Source: Candidatus Sumerlaeota bacterium
GTDB lineage: Bacteria; Sumerlaeota; Sumerlaeia; JAFGJS01
NCBI GenBank assembly: GCA_016928995.1
Contig: JAFGJS010000045.1
Coordinates: 1-31,058, forward strand
DNA length: 31,058 nucleotides
Reading direction: 5' to 3'
The notes under the pieces are model-generated. The model was given only the letters and a program-made list of their open reading frames with translations. It did not search any database and was not told the origin of the DNA. This document shows positions 16,328 to 24,186 of this stretch, one piece after another; position 1 is the stretch's first letter, and each line of letters begins with the position of its first letter. Position numbers and translations under genes: made by a program.

Positions 16328-17668
16328 ATGCTTTCAGCAGACTCCAACCGACAAAACGCCCTCGCGCGCATCCTCGCGCGCGGCGCATCAGCCGCGCTCG
16401 CGTCCCAAATTCTCGGCGCGGCCATCCTCTTCGGCGCCCAAATCGTCATGGCCCGCCTCATCGGCAGCGTCAGCTTCGGCAGATACATCTGGACCCTCTC
16501 CACGATCACCGTCCTCGCCTTCGCCGGCAAACTCGGCTACGATCTCGCCGCGACGCGCTTCCTCGCGCAATACGAAGCGTCCAAAGACTGGGCGCGCATG
16601 CGCGGCTTTCTGCGGCACTCCCTGACCTCGGTCTCGGGGCTCTCGGCGATTATGGCGATCCTCGCCGCCCTCTTCGGCTTCATCATCCGAAACCGCTGGG
16701 ACGCCGAAACGCTCCGCGCATGGTGGATCGCCTGCCTCCTGCTGCCGGTTCTCGCCCTTCAGCTCTACCACGTCGCCGCCCTCAGAGGCTTCAAAAAGAT
16801 ACTCATGAGCACGCTCCCCTGGGAAGTCACGCGCCCGGCTCTCACCCTCGGCTTCATCGTCGCGCTGCCGGTCTGGTTCGCCTGCTCCATTTCAAACGCC
16901 GAATGGGCCATGTGGTCGAACCTGCTCGCCACAACTCTCGGCCTTTCGCTGCAATGCTGGTTTCTGCGCCGCAGCACGCCGCCCGAAGCCCATCTTGCCG
17001 CCCCAACATACGAACACTCGCTCTGGCGGCAAACCGCCGTGGCCATGGCCCTGATCTCCGGCTTCAACATCATCTACCGCAACGCCGACATCATCATGAT
17101 CGGAATCTTCATGGATCGCGAGCAAAGCGGATTCTACGCCGCGGCCAGCCGCATCGCCATGCCCATCACCTTTGGTCTCGGAGCCGTGAACGCCATCATC
17201 GCCCCCATGGCCTCGGCCCTGCACACCGAAGGCCGCCGCGACGACCTGCAACGCATCGTGACATGGTCGGCCTGGGCCAATTTTTGCTTTACACTCCCCG
17301 CCGCCATCATTATCGTGCTCACCGGCAATTTCTTGCTGGGACTGTTCGGCGGCGCTTTCACGGTCTCCTACGGCGCGCTCTGCATCCTCGCCGGATCGCA
17401 AGCCGCCGCAGCCTTCGCCGGCTCCGTCGGCTTCCTGATGATCATGACCGGCCACGAACGAGCCGCGGCAAAGGCGATGGGCTCCAGCGCCATCCTGAAC
17501 ATCATCCTCAACGCGATCCTGATTCCGCGCTGGGGGCTGACGGGCGCCGCAGCGGCCACCGCCATCTCAATCGTCTCCTGGAAAGTGATGCTCACAGCAA
17601 TGGTGCACCAGCGGTTGCGGATCAACTCGACGATACTCTCCAAGCCTGCCCGCAAAACCGCGAGCTAG
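16328..17668 (+). CDS. Polysaccharide flippase (Wzx-like, MOP superfamily)
   Basis: A 446-residue integral membrane protein with about 12 to 14 hydrophobic segments. The N-terminal LARGASAALASQILGAAILFGAQIVMARLIG pattern is read here as ASQILGAA...VMARLIG, typical of Wzx/RfbX flippases, followed by SFGRYIW. The second half has RNADIIMIGIFMD, matching the NADIIMLG element shared by this family. It should move undecaprenyl-linked saccharide units from the cytoplasmic to the periplasmic face of the inner membrane. Its position between a Wzz-like protein and glycan-modifying enzymes supports this. No initial sugar-phosphate transferase is in the window, so the lipid-linked unit is started elsewhere. 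Confidence 0.88.
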   Translation: MLSADSNRQNALARILARGASAALASQILGAAILFGAQIVMARLIGSVSFGRYIWTLSTITVLAFAGKLGYDLAATRFLAQYEASKDWARMRGFLRHSLTSVSGLSAIMAILAALFGFIIRNRWDAETLRAWWIACLLLPVLALQLYHVAALRGFKKILMSTLPWEVTRPALTLGFIVALPVWFACSISNAEWAMWSNLLATTLGLSLQCWFLRRSTPPEAHLAAPTYEHSLWRQTAVAMALISGFNIIYRNADIIMIGIFMDREQSGFYAAASRIAMPITFGLGAVNAIIAPMASALHTEGRRDDLQRIVTWSAWANFCFTLPAAIIIVLTGNFLLGLFGGAFTVSYGALCILAGSQAAAAFAGSVGFLMIMTGHERAAAKAMGSSAILNIILNAILIPRWGLTGAAAATAISIVSWKVMLTAMVHQRLRINSTILSKPARKTAS

Positions 17669-17696
17669 ATGACGTTTCTCAGAAAGACCCGGTAAG

Positions 17697-18629
17697 ATGA
17701 AAGCAACGACAACGCCGCGCCGCCCCGATTTCATCATCGTTGGCGCCCCCAAATGCGGGACGACGGCGCTCTGTCAATATTTGCGGGATCATCCGCAGAT
17801 CTTCATTCCGAAAATAAAAGAGCCGCATTTCTTTTCGGACGACATGCCCGGACACCGCACCGTCAACACGGAAGAAGAATACCTGAAATTTTTCCGCACA
17901 GCCACGGACCGCCACATCGCTGCAGGCGAAGGCTCCGTGCTGTCGATCTACTCATCGGTCGCGCTCCAGAACATCAAGGCCTTCAAACCGGACATCAAAA
18001 TCATTTTCATGCTGCGCAATCCAGCCGACTTGGTCTACTCGTTCTATGCCCAACTGCTGTACACTCTGGAAGAGGACGCGCTGGCTTTCGAACAGGCTTG
18101 GGCGCTTCAAGAGGAGCGCATGCAAGGCCGGAGCCTGCCGCCCAGACTCATCGACACAACGCTGGTCAACTACCGCAACATCGGCATGCTGGGCGAGCAT
18201 GCGGAGCGTGTGCTGCAGGTCTTCGGCCGCGAAAAAGTTCTCTTCCTCTTGCAGGACGATCTGCATCGGGATTCCCGCGCGGTCTACGAAAACACCCTGT
18301 CGTTTTTAGGCGTGCCATCCGACGGGCGGACCGATTTTCCTCGTGTGAATCAAAGCCACGCCAATCGATCGCTCCTGCTGGCAAACTTCATCCGGCGCGC
18401 CGCAAAACTGCAAGCGGCGGCCCGCCGCGCGCTGGACAGCGAGCTCCTGGACGGCGACCTGGTGACCCGTCTGAATCCGCTGAATTACCTCCGGCGCATG
18501 AACCTGCGCGTTGAGCGACGCCCTCCGATGAATCCAGACACGCGCAAGATGCTGCAAAAAACATTCGCCGACGACATCCAAAAACTCTCAAAACTGCTGG
18601 ACATCCCACTGGACCACTGGCTCGATTAA
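17697..18629 (+). CDS. PAPS-dependent sulfotransferase
   Basis: A 310-residue protein of the heparan-sulfate-type sulfotransferase fold. The 5'-phosphosulfate loop is GAPKCGTT (residues 16-23, Lys19 the catalytic-type lysine), followed by YLRDHPQIF and KEPHFFS. The 3'-phosphate-binding element is IFMLRNPADLVYSFY. A downstream DDL and RVNQSHANRS complete the family look. It should transfer sulfate from PAPS to a hydroxyl of a sugar, here probably a repeat unit of the polysaccharide made by this operon. It sits 28 bp after the flippase gene and 10 bp before a glycosyltransferase. GGTAAG is the possible ribosome site. No PAPS-synthesis gene is visible here. Confidence 0.88.
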   Translation: MKATTTPRRPDFIIVGAPKCGTTALCQYLRDHPQIFIPKIKEPHFFSDDMPGHRTVNTEEEYLKFFRTATDRHIAAGEGSVLSIYSSVALQNIKAFKPDIKIIFMLRNPADLVYSFYAQLLYTLEEDALAFEQAWALQEERMQGRSLPPRLIDTTLVNYRNIGMLGEHAERVLQVFGREKVLFLLQDDLHRDSRAVYENTLSFLGVPSDGRTDFPRVNQSHANRSLLLANFIRRAAKLQAAARRALDSELLDGDLVTRLNPLNYLRRMNLRVERRPPMNPDTRKMLQKTFADDIQKLSKLLDIPLDHWLD

Positions 18630-18639
18630 CTGAAACACG

Positions 18640-19758
18640 ATGAGAGATATTATTCACATCTTAGGCGGCTTGGAACGCGGTGGCATCGAAACATGGCTGA
18701 TGCGCTGCTTTCGAAAAAGCGAGGAACTCCGCCAGCGCAGCCGTGTCATCACCACGGTTCCCGGCATCGCCAAAACGGGACACTACGAGGAGCTCATGCA
18801 ACTCGGCGTGCCCATGGAGACTGTGGCGTTCAGCAAATCGGCCTTGCCGTACATCATCCGGCTGAGAGCCGCCCTGAAACGGCTCAAACCGCGCATCGTG
18901 CACTCCCACCAAAACTATCTCTGCGGCCTCAGCACCCTTGCGGCGCGCATGGCTGGGGTTCCGTTGCGGATCGCGCATTATCACGGCACATACGCCACGC
19001 AACGCTTCTCGCTGGCGCGACGCTTATACATCCAAGCGGCGCGGCAGGCGGAAAGCGCGACAGCGTCGCTCGTGATCGGATGCTCGCAAGCCGCGCTCGA
19101 TTCCTACCCCTCGCCATCATGGAAAAACGTAGCGCGGCGAGTGCTATACTGCGGTTGCGAACTCTCCGAATATGCAAAAGAAGGAGACCCTGCGGCCATT
19201 CGCGATGAATTGCAAATTGCAGACAACGCGCTGTTGATCGGCACGGTCGGGCGCCTGACCATGGAAAAAAATCACGGCTTTCTCATCGACATCTTCGCCC
19301 AACTCGTCAAACGCCGCCCTGGCGCCATGCTGATCATCGCCGGAGACGGCGTCAATCGCATCCAGCTCGAAGCAAAAATCCAGCGCGAAGGATTGCAGCA
19401 AAAAGTGAAACTCCTCGGCTCGCGCGACGACATCCCCCATCTTCTGCAAGCGATGGACGTCTTCGTCTTCCCCTCGCTTTATGAAGGGCTGCCCATCGCC
19501 ATGCTCGAAGCGCAAATCGCCGGACGGCCGTGCGTCGTATCCAACCGCATCACAGCCGAAACGGACGTCGTACCGGAGCTCATCGAACGCCTTTCGCCGG
19601 AAATTTCCGCCGCCGAATGGGCGGACGCCATCCTGCGCGCAGCCGGACGCTCCCCGCTCAGCCGCGAGAGAGCCATGCAAATCGTCGCAACCAGCCCGCA
19701 TAATATCGACAATTCCATCCAGACGCTGCTGGACACATACAGCGAGTTCCTGAAATAA
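18640..19758 (+). CDS. GT4-family glycosyltransferase
   Basis: A 372-residue GT-B glycosyltransferase. The N-terminal domain has HILGGLERGGIETW, typical of GT4 enzymes acting on surface glycans, and IVHSHQNYLCGLSTLAARMAGVP. The C-terminal donor-binding domain has LIGTVGRLTMEKNH, LLGSRDDIPHLLQAMDVFVFPS and the E-x7-E motif in YEGLPIAMLEAQ. It should add one sugar from a nucleotide donor on the cytoplasmic side. The start 10 bp after the sulfotransferase stop indicates co-transcription. Donor and acceptor sugars cannot be told from sequence. Confidence 0.92.
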   Translation: MRDIIHILGGLERGGIETWLMRCFRKSEELRQRSRVITTVPGIAKTGHYEELMQLGVPMETVAFSKSALPYIIRLRAALKRLKPRIVHSHQNYLCGLSTLAARMAGVPLRIAHYHGTYATQRFSLARRLYIQAARQAESATASLVIGCSQAALDSYPSPSWKNVARRVLYCGCELSEYAKEGDPAAIRDELQIADNALLIGTVGRLTMEKNHGFLIDIFAQLVKRRPGAMLIIAGDGVNRIQLEAKIQREGLQQKVKLLGSRDDIPHLLQAMDVFVFPSLYEGLPIAMLEAQIAGRPCVVSNRITAETDVVPELIERLSPEISAAEWADAILRAAGRSPLSRERAMQIVATSPHNIDNSIQTLLDTYSEFLK

Positions 19759-19785
19759 TCGCCGCTCAATTGATTGGATCCATTC

Positions 19786-21105
19786 ATGCCCACAATGAAC
19801 GAAACAATGCCCGACAGCCTCGCGCCGGCCGGCGAACAAATATCAGAATGGCTTGCCACGTCCCTGCTCGTGCTCTGCGGCTTCACGATCAGCATCGGCC
19901 CCGCCTTTGAACAAATCATCGGCGTCAATCTCTCGCGTGCATACATCGTCTTCGGAGCGGCGCTCATCGGCTACTGGATTCTCTTCGGTAAAAACAGACT
20001 TCAAGCCGTTCCGCTCATGTTCAAACTCTATCTTGCCTTCACCTTTTTGTATATCTTCTGCACGGATTTCATCTTCTCGACGGACGGCCTGTCCTTTCGC
20101 GACACCGGCCAATACCGATTCCGTTACGACCTTGTGCTTGACCTTGAACCTCGCGGTATCATCATCCTCAGGTATGTCGCCTTCATTTTGATCGGAATCG
20201 CCGCGGCATGCCTGATCAACACGCCCAAACGGCTCTGCTGGGTGGGATTCAGCATATCAGCCGGACTCTGCTCCACGGTGCTGCCCGGAGGACACAACTA
20301 TTTTGCGGAAGAATTCATGGAAACCCGGCTCGCCGGCGCCTTCTGGGATCCAAACGATCTCGGCGCCCTGGCCTTCACCACGATCTTCCTCAACCTGATT
20401 ATGCTGAACATTCGCCAATGGAAAATACCGCCGCGAATCTTGATCTGCGCCCTCATCGCAGTGGAATGCTACATCCTGCTCACCAGCGTCTCTCGCGGCG
20501 CCATCCTGGCTTTCGCCATGGGCATCGCCGTCATGCTGGCGCTTCTGCCGAATTTCTCGCGAAAATTCCGCTTCAGCGCCCTCTTAATCGTCTTTGCCAT
20601 CATCATCTTCATCACGATGCCGCGATCATACCTCGACACATTTATCCTGCGGCTGAATCCCGATTTCATCCAAAGCACCGGCGGATCAAACCGCCTTCAA
20701 TCATGGACGGCGTATTTGCAAAGATTTGACCGCTATTGGATTTTCGGCGTCGGCTTTGGGCTGGAAAAAACCCAGGCGTTGCTCTACGACGCCAACCTGC
20801 CTAAAATCTACAATCCACACAACACATACTTGCTGAACTTGATTCAATACGGCGTAACAGGACTCATACTCTTCCTCGCCGGACTCTATCACTATGTCCG
20901 GCAGACGCTCTCCCGCCTCGAATCGCCGCGCAATCCCGTGACAGCGTCCTACATGGCACTATTGATCGCATGGCTGACATACATCGCCTTTTTCGACGCG
21001 ATAAGCCTTCGCCACTGGTGGTTCTCACTCGGCATCATCGCATCGATGCAGCATCTGCCGAAAAACTTCAAGCCAAGCGAGACGGCCGGGCAAGCTGAAT
21101 CCTAG
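19786..21105 (+). CDS. O-antigen ligase/polymerase-type membrane protein (WaaL/Wzy)
   Basis: A 439-residue integral membrane protein with about 11 hydrophobic segments and a periplasmic loop containing GGSNRLQSWTAYLQRFDRYWIFGVGFG and NPHNTYL (positions roughly 20640-20830), the hallmark of the Wzy_C/O-antigen ligase fold, including the H-N-T-Y element. Either polymerase or ligase activity fits; as the only such protein in a cluster with a flippase and a Wzz-like partner, a polymerase role is slightly favoured. The ATG at 19786 is preferred over TTG at 19774; ATG at 19795 is also possible. It is the last gene of the cluster; no terminator is obvious in the 39 bp before the convergent dodecin gene. 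Confidence 0.85.
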   Translation: MPTMNETMPDSLAPAGEQISEWLATSLLVLCGFTISIGPAFEQIIGVNLSRAYIVFGAALIGYWILFGKNRLQAVPLMFKLYLAFTFLYIFCTDFIFSTDGLSFRDTGQYRFRYDLVLDLEPRGIIILRYVAFILIGIAAACLINTPKRLCWVGFSISAGLCSTVLPGGHNYFAEEFMETRLAGAFWDPNDLGALAFTTIFLNLIMLNIRQWKIPPRILICALIAVECYILLTSVSRGAILAFAMGIAVMLALLPNFSRKFRFSALLIVFAIIIFITMPRSYLDTFILRLNPDFIQSTGGSNRLQSWTAYLQRFDRYWIFGVGFGLEKTQALLYDANLPKIYNPHNTYLLNLIQYGVTGLILFLAGLYHYVRQTLSRLESPRNPVTASYMALLIAWLTYIAFFDAISLRHWWFSLGIIASMQHLPKNFKPSETAGQAES

Positions 21106-21144
21106 TCAACGCTCCTTTCGAACGTCAAATGCATCCGCTGGCCG

Positions 21145-21357
21145 TCATTGCTCGCTGATCGCATATCCGATCTTGATCGTCACCTGCCATTGCGCCACCG
21201 CGCCGTTGATGATCGAACCGCGGCTCTCCACCACCTCGAACCACCGCATATTGCGCACCGACTTGGCCGCCTTGGCGATCGCATTCTGAATCGCCTCATC
21301 CTGGCTCTTCGTCGAAGTTCCCGTCATCTCGATCTTCCTAAACACATGGTCGCTCAT
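21145..21357 (-). CDS. Dodecin (flavin-binding small protein)
   Basis: A 70-residue protein of the dodecin family: beta-alpha-beta-beta layout with VFRKIEMTGTSTKSQDEAI, a helix, RWFEVVESRGSI with the flavin-stacking tryptophan (residue 38), and VAQWQVTIKIGY with the conserved glutamine. Dodecins assemble into hollow 12-mers that store or buffer riboflavin, FMN or related flavins in the cytoplasm. AAGGAG lies seven bases before the ATG. The start overlaps the end of the upstream reductase gene by 20 bp, so the two are translated from one message. The identity is secure; the link to the reductase is not explained by known dodecin biology. Confidence 0.93.
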   Translation of the reverse strand: MSDHVFRKIEMTGTSTKSQDEAIQNAIAKAAKSVRNMRWFEVVESRGSIINGAVAQWQVTIKIGYAISEQ

Positions 21358-22282
21358 GCTCGACTCCTTTATCGCATTCTTCTGGGGACGGCTCTTCCGC
21401 CCCTTCCAACTCTCGCATTTTCTCCAACGCCGAACGAAGCGTCAACGGCGCAGGCCAGCCGCAGCTCCGCGCAAAACTCCGCCACTTGGCGTTGCTGATT
21501 TTCAAACTGCGCTGACGCGGACGCGGATCCTGCTTCAAATGCTCCTTGAGCGATGAAGCCACGATCCGGTCCGCCGGCAAATCCCACACATCCGTGATCA
21601 TCCGGCCCAGTTCATACGGACTGATCCAGCTCGATCCCGTCAGATGGAAGATTTCCTCCGCAGGACGCTCCCGCGCCAGCAGTTCCAAGCCGCCGGCCAC
21701 ATCCTCCAGCCAGCTCGGCGTGATGCTCTGATCCTCGAACAAACGCAACGTCTTGCCGCTCCGCAGCTGCGCCAGCAGCCGGCGCACAAGATCCGGACGC
21801 GGCGCAGGCTCCGCGCAAAACGGAAAAGCGATCCGCGCAATCGTCCAACGACCCGCGCGCCGCGCCTCATCCTCCGCCATCAGTTTCGTCTCGCCATACC
21901 ACTCCACCGGACGCGGCGAATCCTCTTCGCCATACGGATCATCGCTCGCTCCGTCAAACACAAAATCCGTCGAAACATGCGTCAAGTGCAGCTTCATCCG
22001 CGCGCACGCCTCCGCCACGTTCCGCGTCCCCAGCACGTTCACCCGGTAACACAGCCCCTCGCGGTCGCCGCGTTCGCGCCACGCGGCGGACACATCCGTG
22101 AACGCCGCCAGGTGAATCGCCGCCGCCGCGTCCGCATGCGCCTCGAACGCCCGCAGCGTCGCGTCGCGATCCGTGATGTCCACAGCCGGCAAATCCACCG
22201 CCGCCAACTCGCACCGCCCGCCGATATGCCGTTGAAGCTGCGAACCGGCCAAACCGCTCAAACCCGTCGCCACAATCTTCAT
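21338..22282 (-). CDS. RmlD-like NAD(P)-dependent sugar reductase (extended SDR)
   Basis: A 314-residue extended short-chain dehydrogenase. The Rossmann motif is GLSGLAG (residues 7-13), followed by VDITDRD, the HLAAFTDV stretch and the STDFVFDG element typical of dTDP-4-dehydrorhamnose reductases. The catalytic pair is in YGETKLMAE. It likely reduces or epimerises a nucleotide-linked sugar, but rmlABC are absent, so the name RmlD is not assigned. The ATG at 22282 is chosen because GAGG stands eight bases upstream; the ATG at 22288 two codons earlier has too short a spacing, and the frame back to 22594 is unlikely. It overlaps dodecin by 20 bp. The Glu-rich C-terminal tail is probably not part of the fold. 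Confidence 0.85.
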   Translation of the reverse strand: MKIVATGLSGLAGSQLQRHIGGRCELAAVDLPAVDITDRDATLRAFEAHADAAAAIHLAAFTDVSAAWRERGDREGLCYRVNVLGTRNVAEACARMKLHLTHVSTDFVFDGASDDPYGEEDSPRPVEWYGETKLMAEDEARRAGRWTIARIAFPFCAEPAPRPDLVRRLLAQLRSGKTLRLFEDQSITPSWLEDVAGGLELLARERPAEEIFHLTGSSWISPYELGRMITDVWDLPADRIVASSLKEHLKQDPRPRQRSLKISNAKWRSFARSCGWPAPLTLRSALEKMRELEGAEEPSPEECDKGVEHERPCV

Positions 22283-22426
22283 CGTCATCGCCTCGCCGTT
22301 TCGATGCGTCACAGCATGCACGAACCGCTTCGCGCGAGCAACAACAAGTTTGCTCCGCCCCTTGACATTCGACGGCTTTTCGCGATGATGATTATAGCAT
22401 GGCGATTGCGATATTTTCATTCCATT

Positions 22427-22945
22427 ATGACAAAACCTCGTCTCATGACCGAATGGCGTTATAAAAAATGCCCGCGCTGCGGAACGCCGATGGATGGACC
22501 GACCTACGGCACATGGGATCCGAACGTCTGCCAGGCCTGCGGCTGGGGCGCGCTCAAGCCTCGCGATAAAAGCGGTCGCGTGGAACTGCCCCACCTCATC
22601 CTGTACTGGTGTGGCGCCGTCGTTCTCCTTGGCGGAACGGGCCTGCCGCTCTTGCTATCCGCCGGTCTTCCTTTTTTCAGCCGCATCGAGGCCCTCTCCA
22701 TTTTTATCTTTCTCTGGACCCTCTACGCCTGCATCGGCGGCCTGGTCGAAGTCAAAGTCAATCTCGACTGGCTCGGAATGCCCCTCGGTTTCCTGCTCGA
22801 TCTCCACTCCTCCTCGCTGCTGGTCCTCGCCGCCCTGCTCTTTCCCGGCCGCATCGTCTACATGGCCTTCGCCCAATCCCTGCGCTACTCCAAACAAGAT
22901 CAGCCGGAAGATAAAAAGAAACGATCGGACTACAAGCAACGATGA
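22427..22945 (+). CDS. Zinc-ribbon membrane protein, unknown function
   Basis: A 172-residue protein. Near the N-terminus two Cys pairs (CPRCG and CQACG, 19 residues apart) make a zinc-ribbon; three hydrophobic segments follow (about 55-78, 86-108, 122-145) and then a charged tail (QDQPEDKKKRSDYKQR). The ATG at 22427 or the one at 22445 may be the true start; no strong ribosome site is seen. The long frame upstream of this is antisense to the reductase and is not a gene. The stop overlaps the next start by four bases (ATGA), so the two proteins are made together. I do not recognise a named family. Confidence 0.7.
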   Translation: MTKPRLMTEWRYKKCPRCGTPMDGPTYGTWDPNVCQACGWGALKPRDKSGRVELPHLILYWCGAVVLLGGTGLPLLLSAGLPFFSRIEALSIFIFLWTLYACIGGLVEVKVNLDWLGMPLGFLLDLHSSSLLVLAALLFPGRIVYMAFAQSLRYSKQDQPEDKKKRSDYKQR

Positions 22946-23961
22946 CGCATGTGAATGACGAATCATTTCAATTCGGCCGGAAGATCCCCTTCCTGGGCAA
23001 TCCCGGCGCCATGCGCATGGCCGCCGCGATCCTCGACGCCATCCTCCTCACCCCGGCCTACATGATTATTCTATTTATCCTGATGGATGGATCTTTCCTC
23101 AATCCCGACATCGGACAGCTGACCTTCTTATATACGATTGAAACGATTTACATCGGATTGCCGCTGCCACGGCTCTATCTTGCCCTTGTGCGCGTCTGCG
23201 ATCCACGCTTGCGCGAAGACCTCGCGCTCACGCTCATCCGCCCCGATGCCGCCTGGCATTGGCAGCTGCGCTCGCCCATCCTGCGCATGTGGGCCGGACC
23301 GCTCACGCTGGGGCTCTTCCTCTTCACCATGAGCCTCCTGGCATGGATCGTAAATATCAACAATCCTACTATCTTGCACAACAACTATTACGGGATGCCA
23401 CCACGAAGCGACACTGCTATCTTGCTGGAACAGTGCTTTGTTTATCTGGCGCTGCCATTCATCATCATCGGTATTTTTCTAAACGCCATCGCCGGGGTCT
23501 ATAGCACCATTGCCACCTCCTGCCGCCGCCCCAAAAACAATATTTTAATCCAACTCATCATCCAGGGTATATTTACTTTTTGCATCCTGGTATTATTCAT
23601 CTTCCCGGTATACATCTTAGGTTTTATCCTCTGGCTCTTGCTGAATGATGCGGGAGAGGATACGATGAGCTTAGCATGTATGCTGCTGGCATTATGCGGA
23701 CAGGCTTGGGGATTGATTTACATCACCTCGTTTGTCCGCAAACAACCGAGACCTGGCTGGCTCTGGAAGCCGATGCTTTATTGGGCGGTAAGTTGTGTTT
23801 ATTTCGGATTCGTACTGGAATTTTTAGCATTTTATTCCGACAAATTTAGCGGCTTGACTATGATGTTGATCTTGGTTTTACCCTGTCCTGTCATAGCGTT
23901 ATTACGCCTGCTGGAACGCCGCCAGGCCGCGCAGAAAGCCTACTTCAACTTTGAAACATAA
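22942..23961 (+). CDS. Polytopic membrane protein, unknown function
   Basis: A 339-residue protein with about eight hydrophobic segments spread across the sequence and short polar loops; there is no signal peptide, no recognisable catalytic motif and no conserved domain that I can name. The C-terminal end is basic (LLERRQAAQKAYF). It is translationally coupled to the zinc-ribbon protein through ATGA, which suggests a two-component membrane complex. The second half, from about 23350, is AT-richer than the first. The pair is divergent from the reductase-dodecin operon. Confidence 0.68.
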   Translation: MTHVNDESFQFGRKIPFLGNPGAMRMAAAILDAILLTPAYMIILFILMDGSFLNPDIGQLTFLYTIETIYIGLPLPRLYLALVRVCDPRLREDLALTLIRPDAAWHWQLRSPILRMWAGPLTLGLFLFTMSLLAWIVNINNPTILHNNYYGMPPRSDTAILLEQCFVYLALPFIIIGIFLNAIAGVYSTIATSCRRPKNNILIQLIIQGIFTFCILVLFIFPVYILGFILWLLLNDAGEDTMSLACMLLALCGQAWGLIYITSFVRKQPRPGWLWKPMLYWAVSCVYFGFVLEFLAFYSDKFSGLTMMLILVLPCPVIALLRLLERRQAAQKAYFNFET

Positions 23962-23982
23962 CGCATCCGCGCTCAATGCGTT
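23960..23982 (+). terminator. Hairpin after the membrane-protein gene
   Basis: AACGCAT (23960-23966) and ATGCGTT (23976-23982) form a perfect 7-bp stem with a 9-base loop, overlapping the stop codon. The T-tract is weak (TGGTTCATTCGAATTTTT), so this is only a possible terminator. Confidence 0.35.
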
Positions 23983-24040
23983 TGGTTCATTCGAATTTTT
24001 CAGTTTTGAATTTGTGGGAACCTTTTTGAATCGTGATTCC

Positions 24041-24131
24041 CGCACAGAACGCACGAAGCGCACATAGATTTAATGATTTTTTTACGTGGCAAAAAAAATC
24101 TATTCTTTGTGCCTTCGTGCCTTTGTGGTGA
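24041..24131. repeat. CTTTGTG palindromic element
   Basis: The left arm, around 24041-24068 (core GCACGAAGCGCACA), and the right arm at 24103-24130 (core TTTGTGCCTTCGTGCC) are imperfect inverted copies. Between them are T7 and A8 runs. It lies between the membrane-protein gene and the end of the glycosyltransferase gene. The right arm nearly matches 8693-8724. Confidence 0.7.
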
Positions 24132-24150
24132 ATTTATTGAGGTTGCCTTG

Positions 24151-24178
24151 TTTCGGATTTCGAACTTCGAATTTCGGA
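24151..24178. repeat. Four-unit heptamer array
   Basis: Units TTTCGGA, TTTCGAA, CTTCGAA and TTTCGGA stand in unbroken 7-base phase from 24151 to 24178, immediately after the palindromic element and nine bases from the stop codon of the glycosyltransferase gene. Confidence 0.75.
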
Positions 24179-24186
24179 TTTTCCCA

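Noticed and set aside
21644-22426. Plus-strand frame leading into the zinc-ribbon gene (433 residues in total)
   Set aside because: This part is antisense to the RmlD-like reductase and Arg-rich; only the part from 22427 looks like protein.
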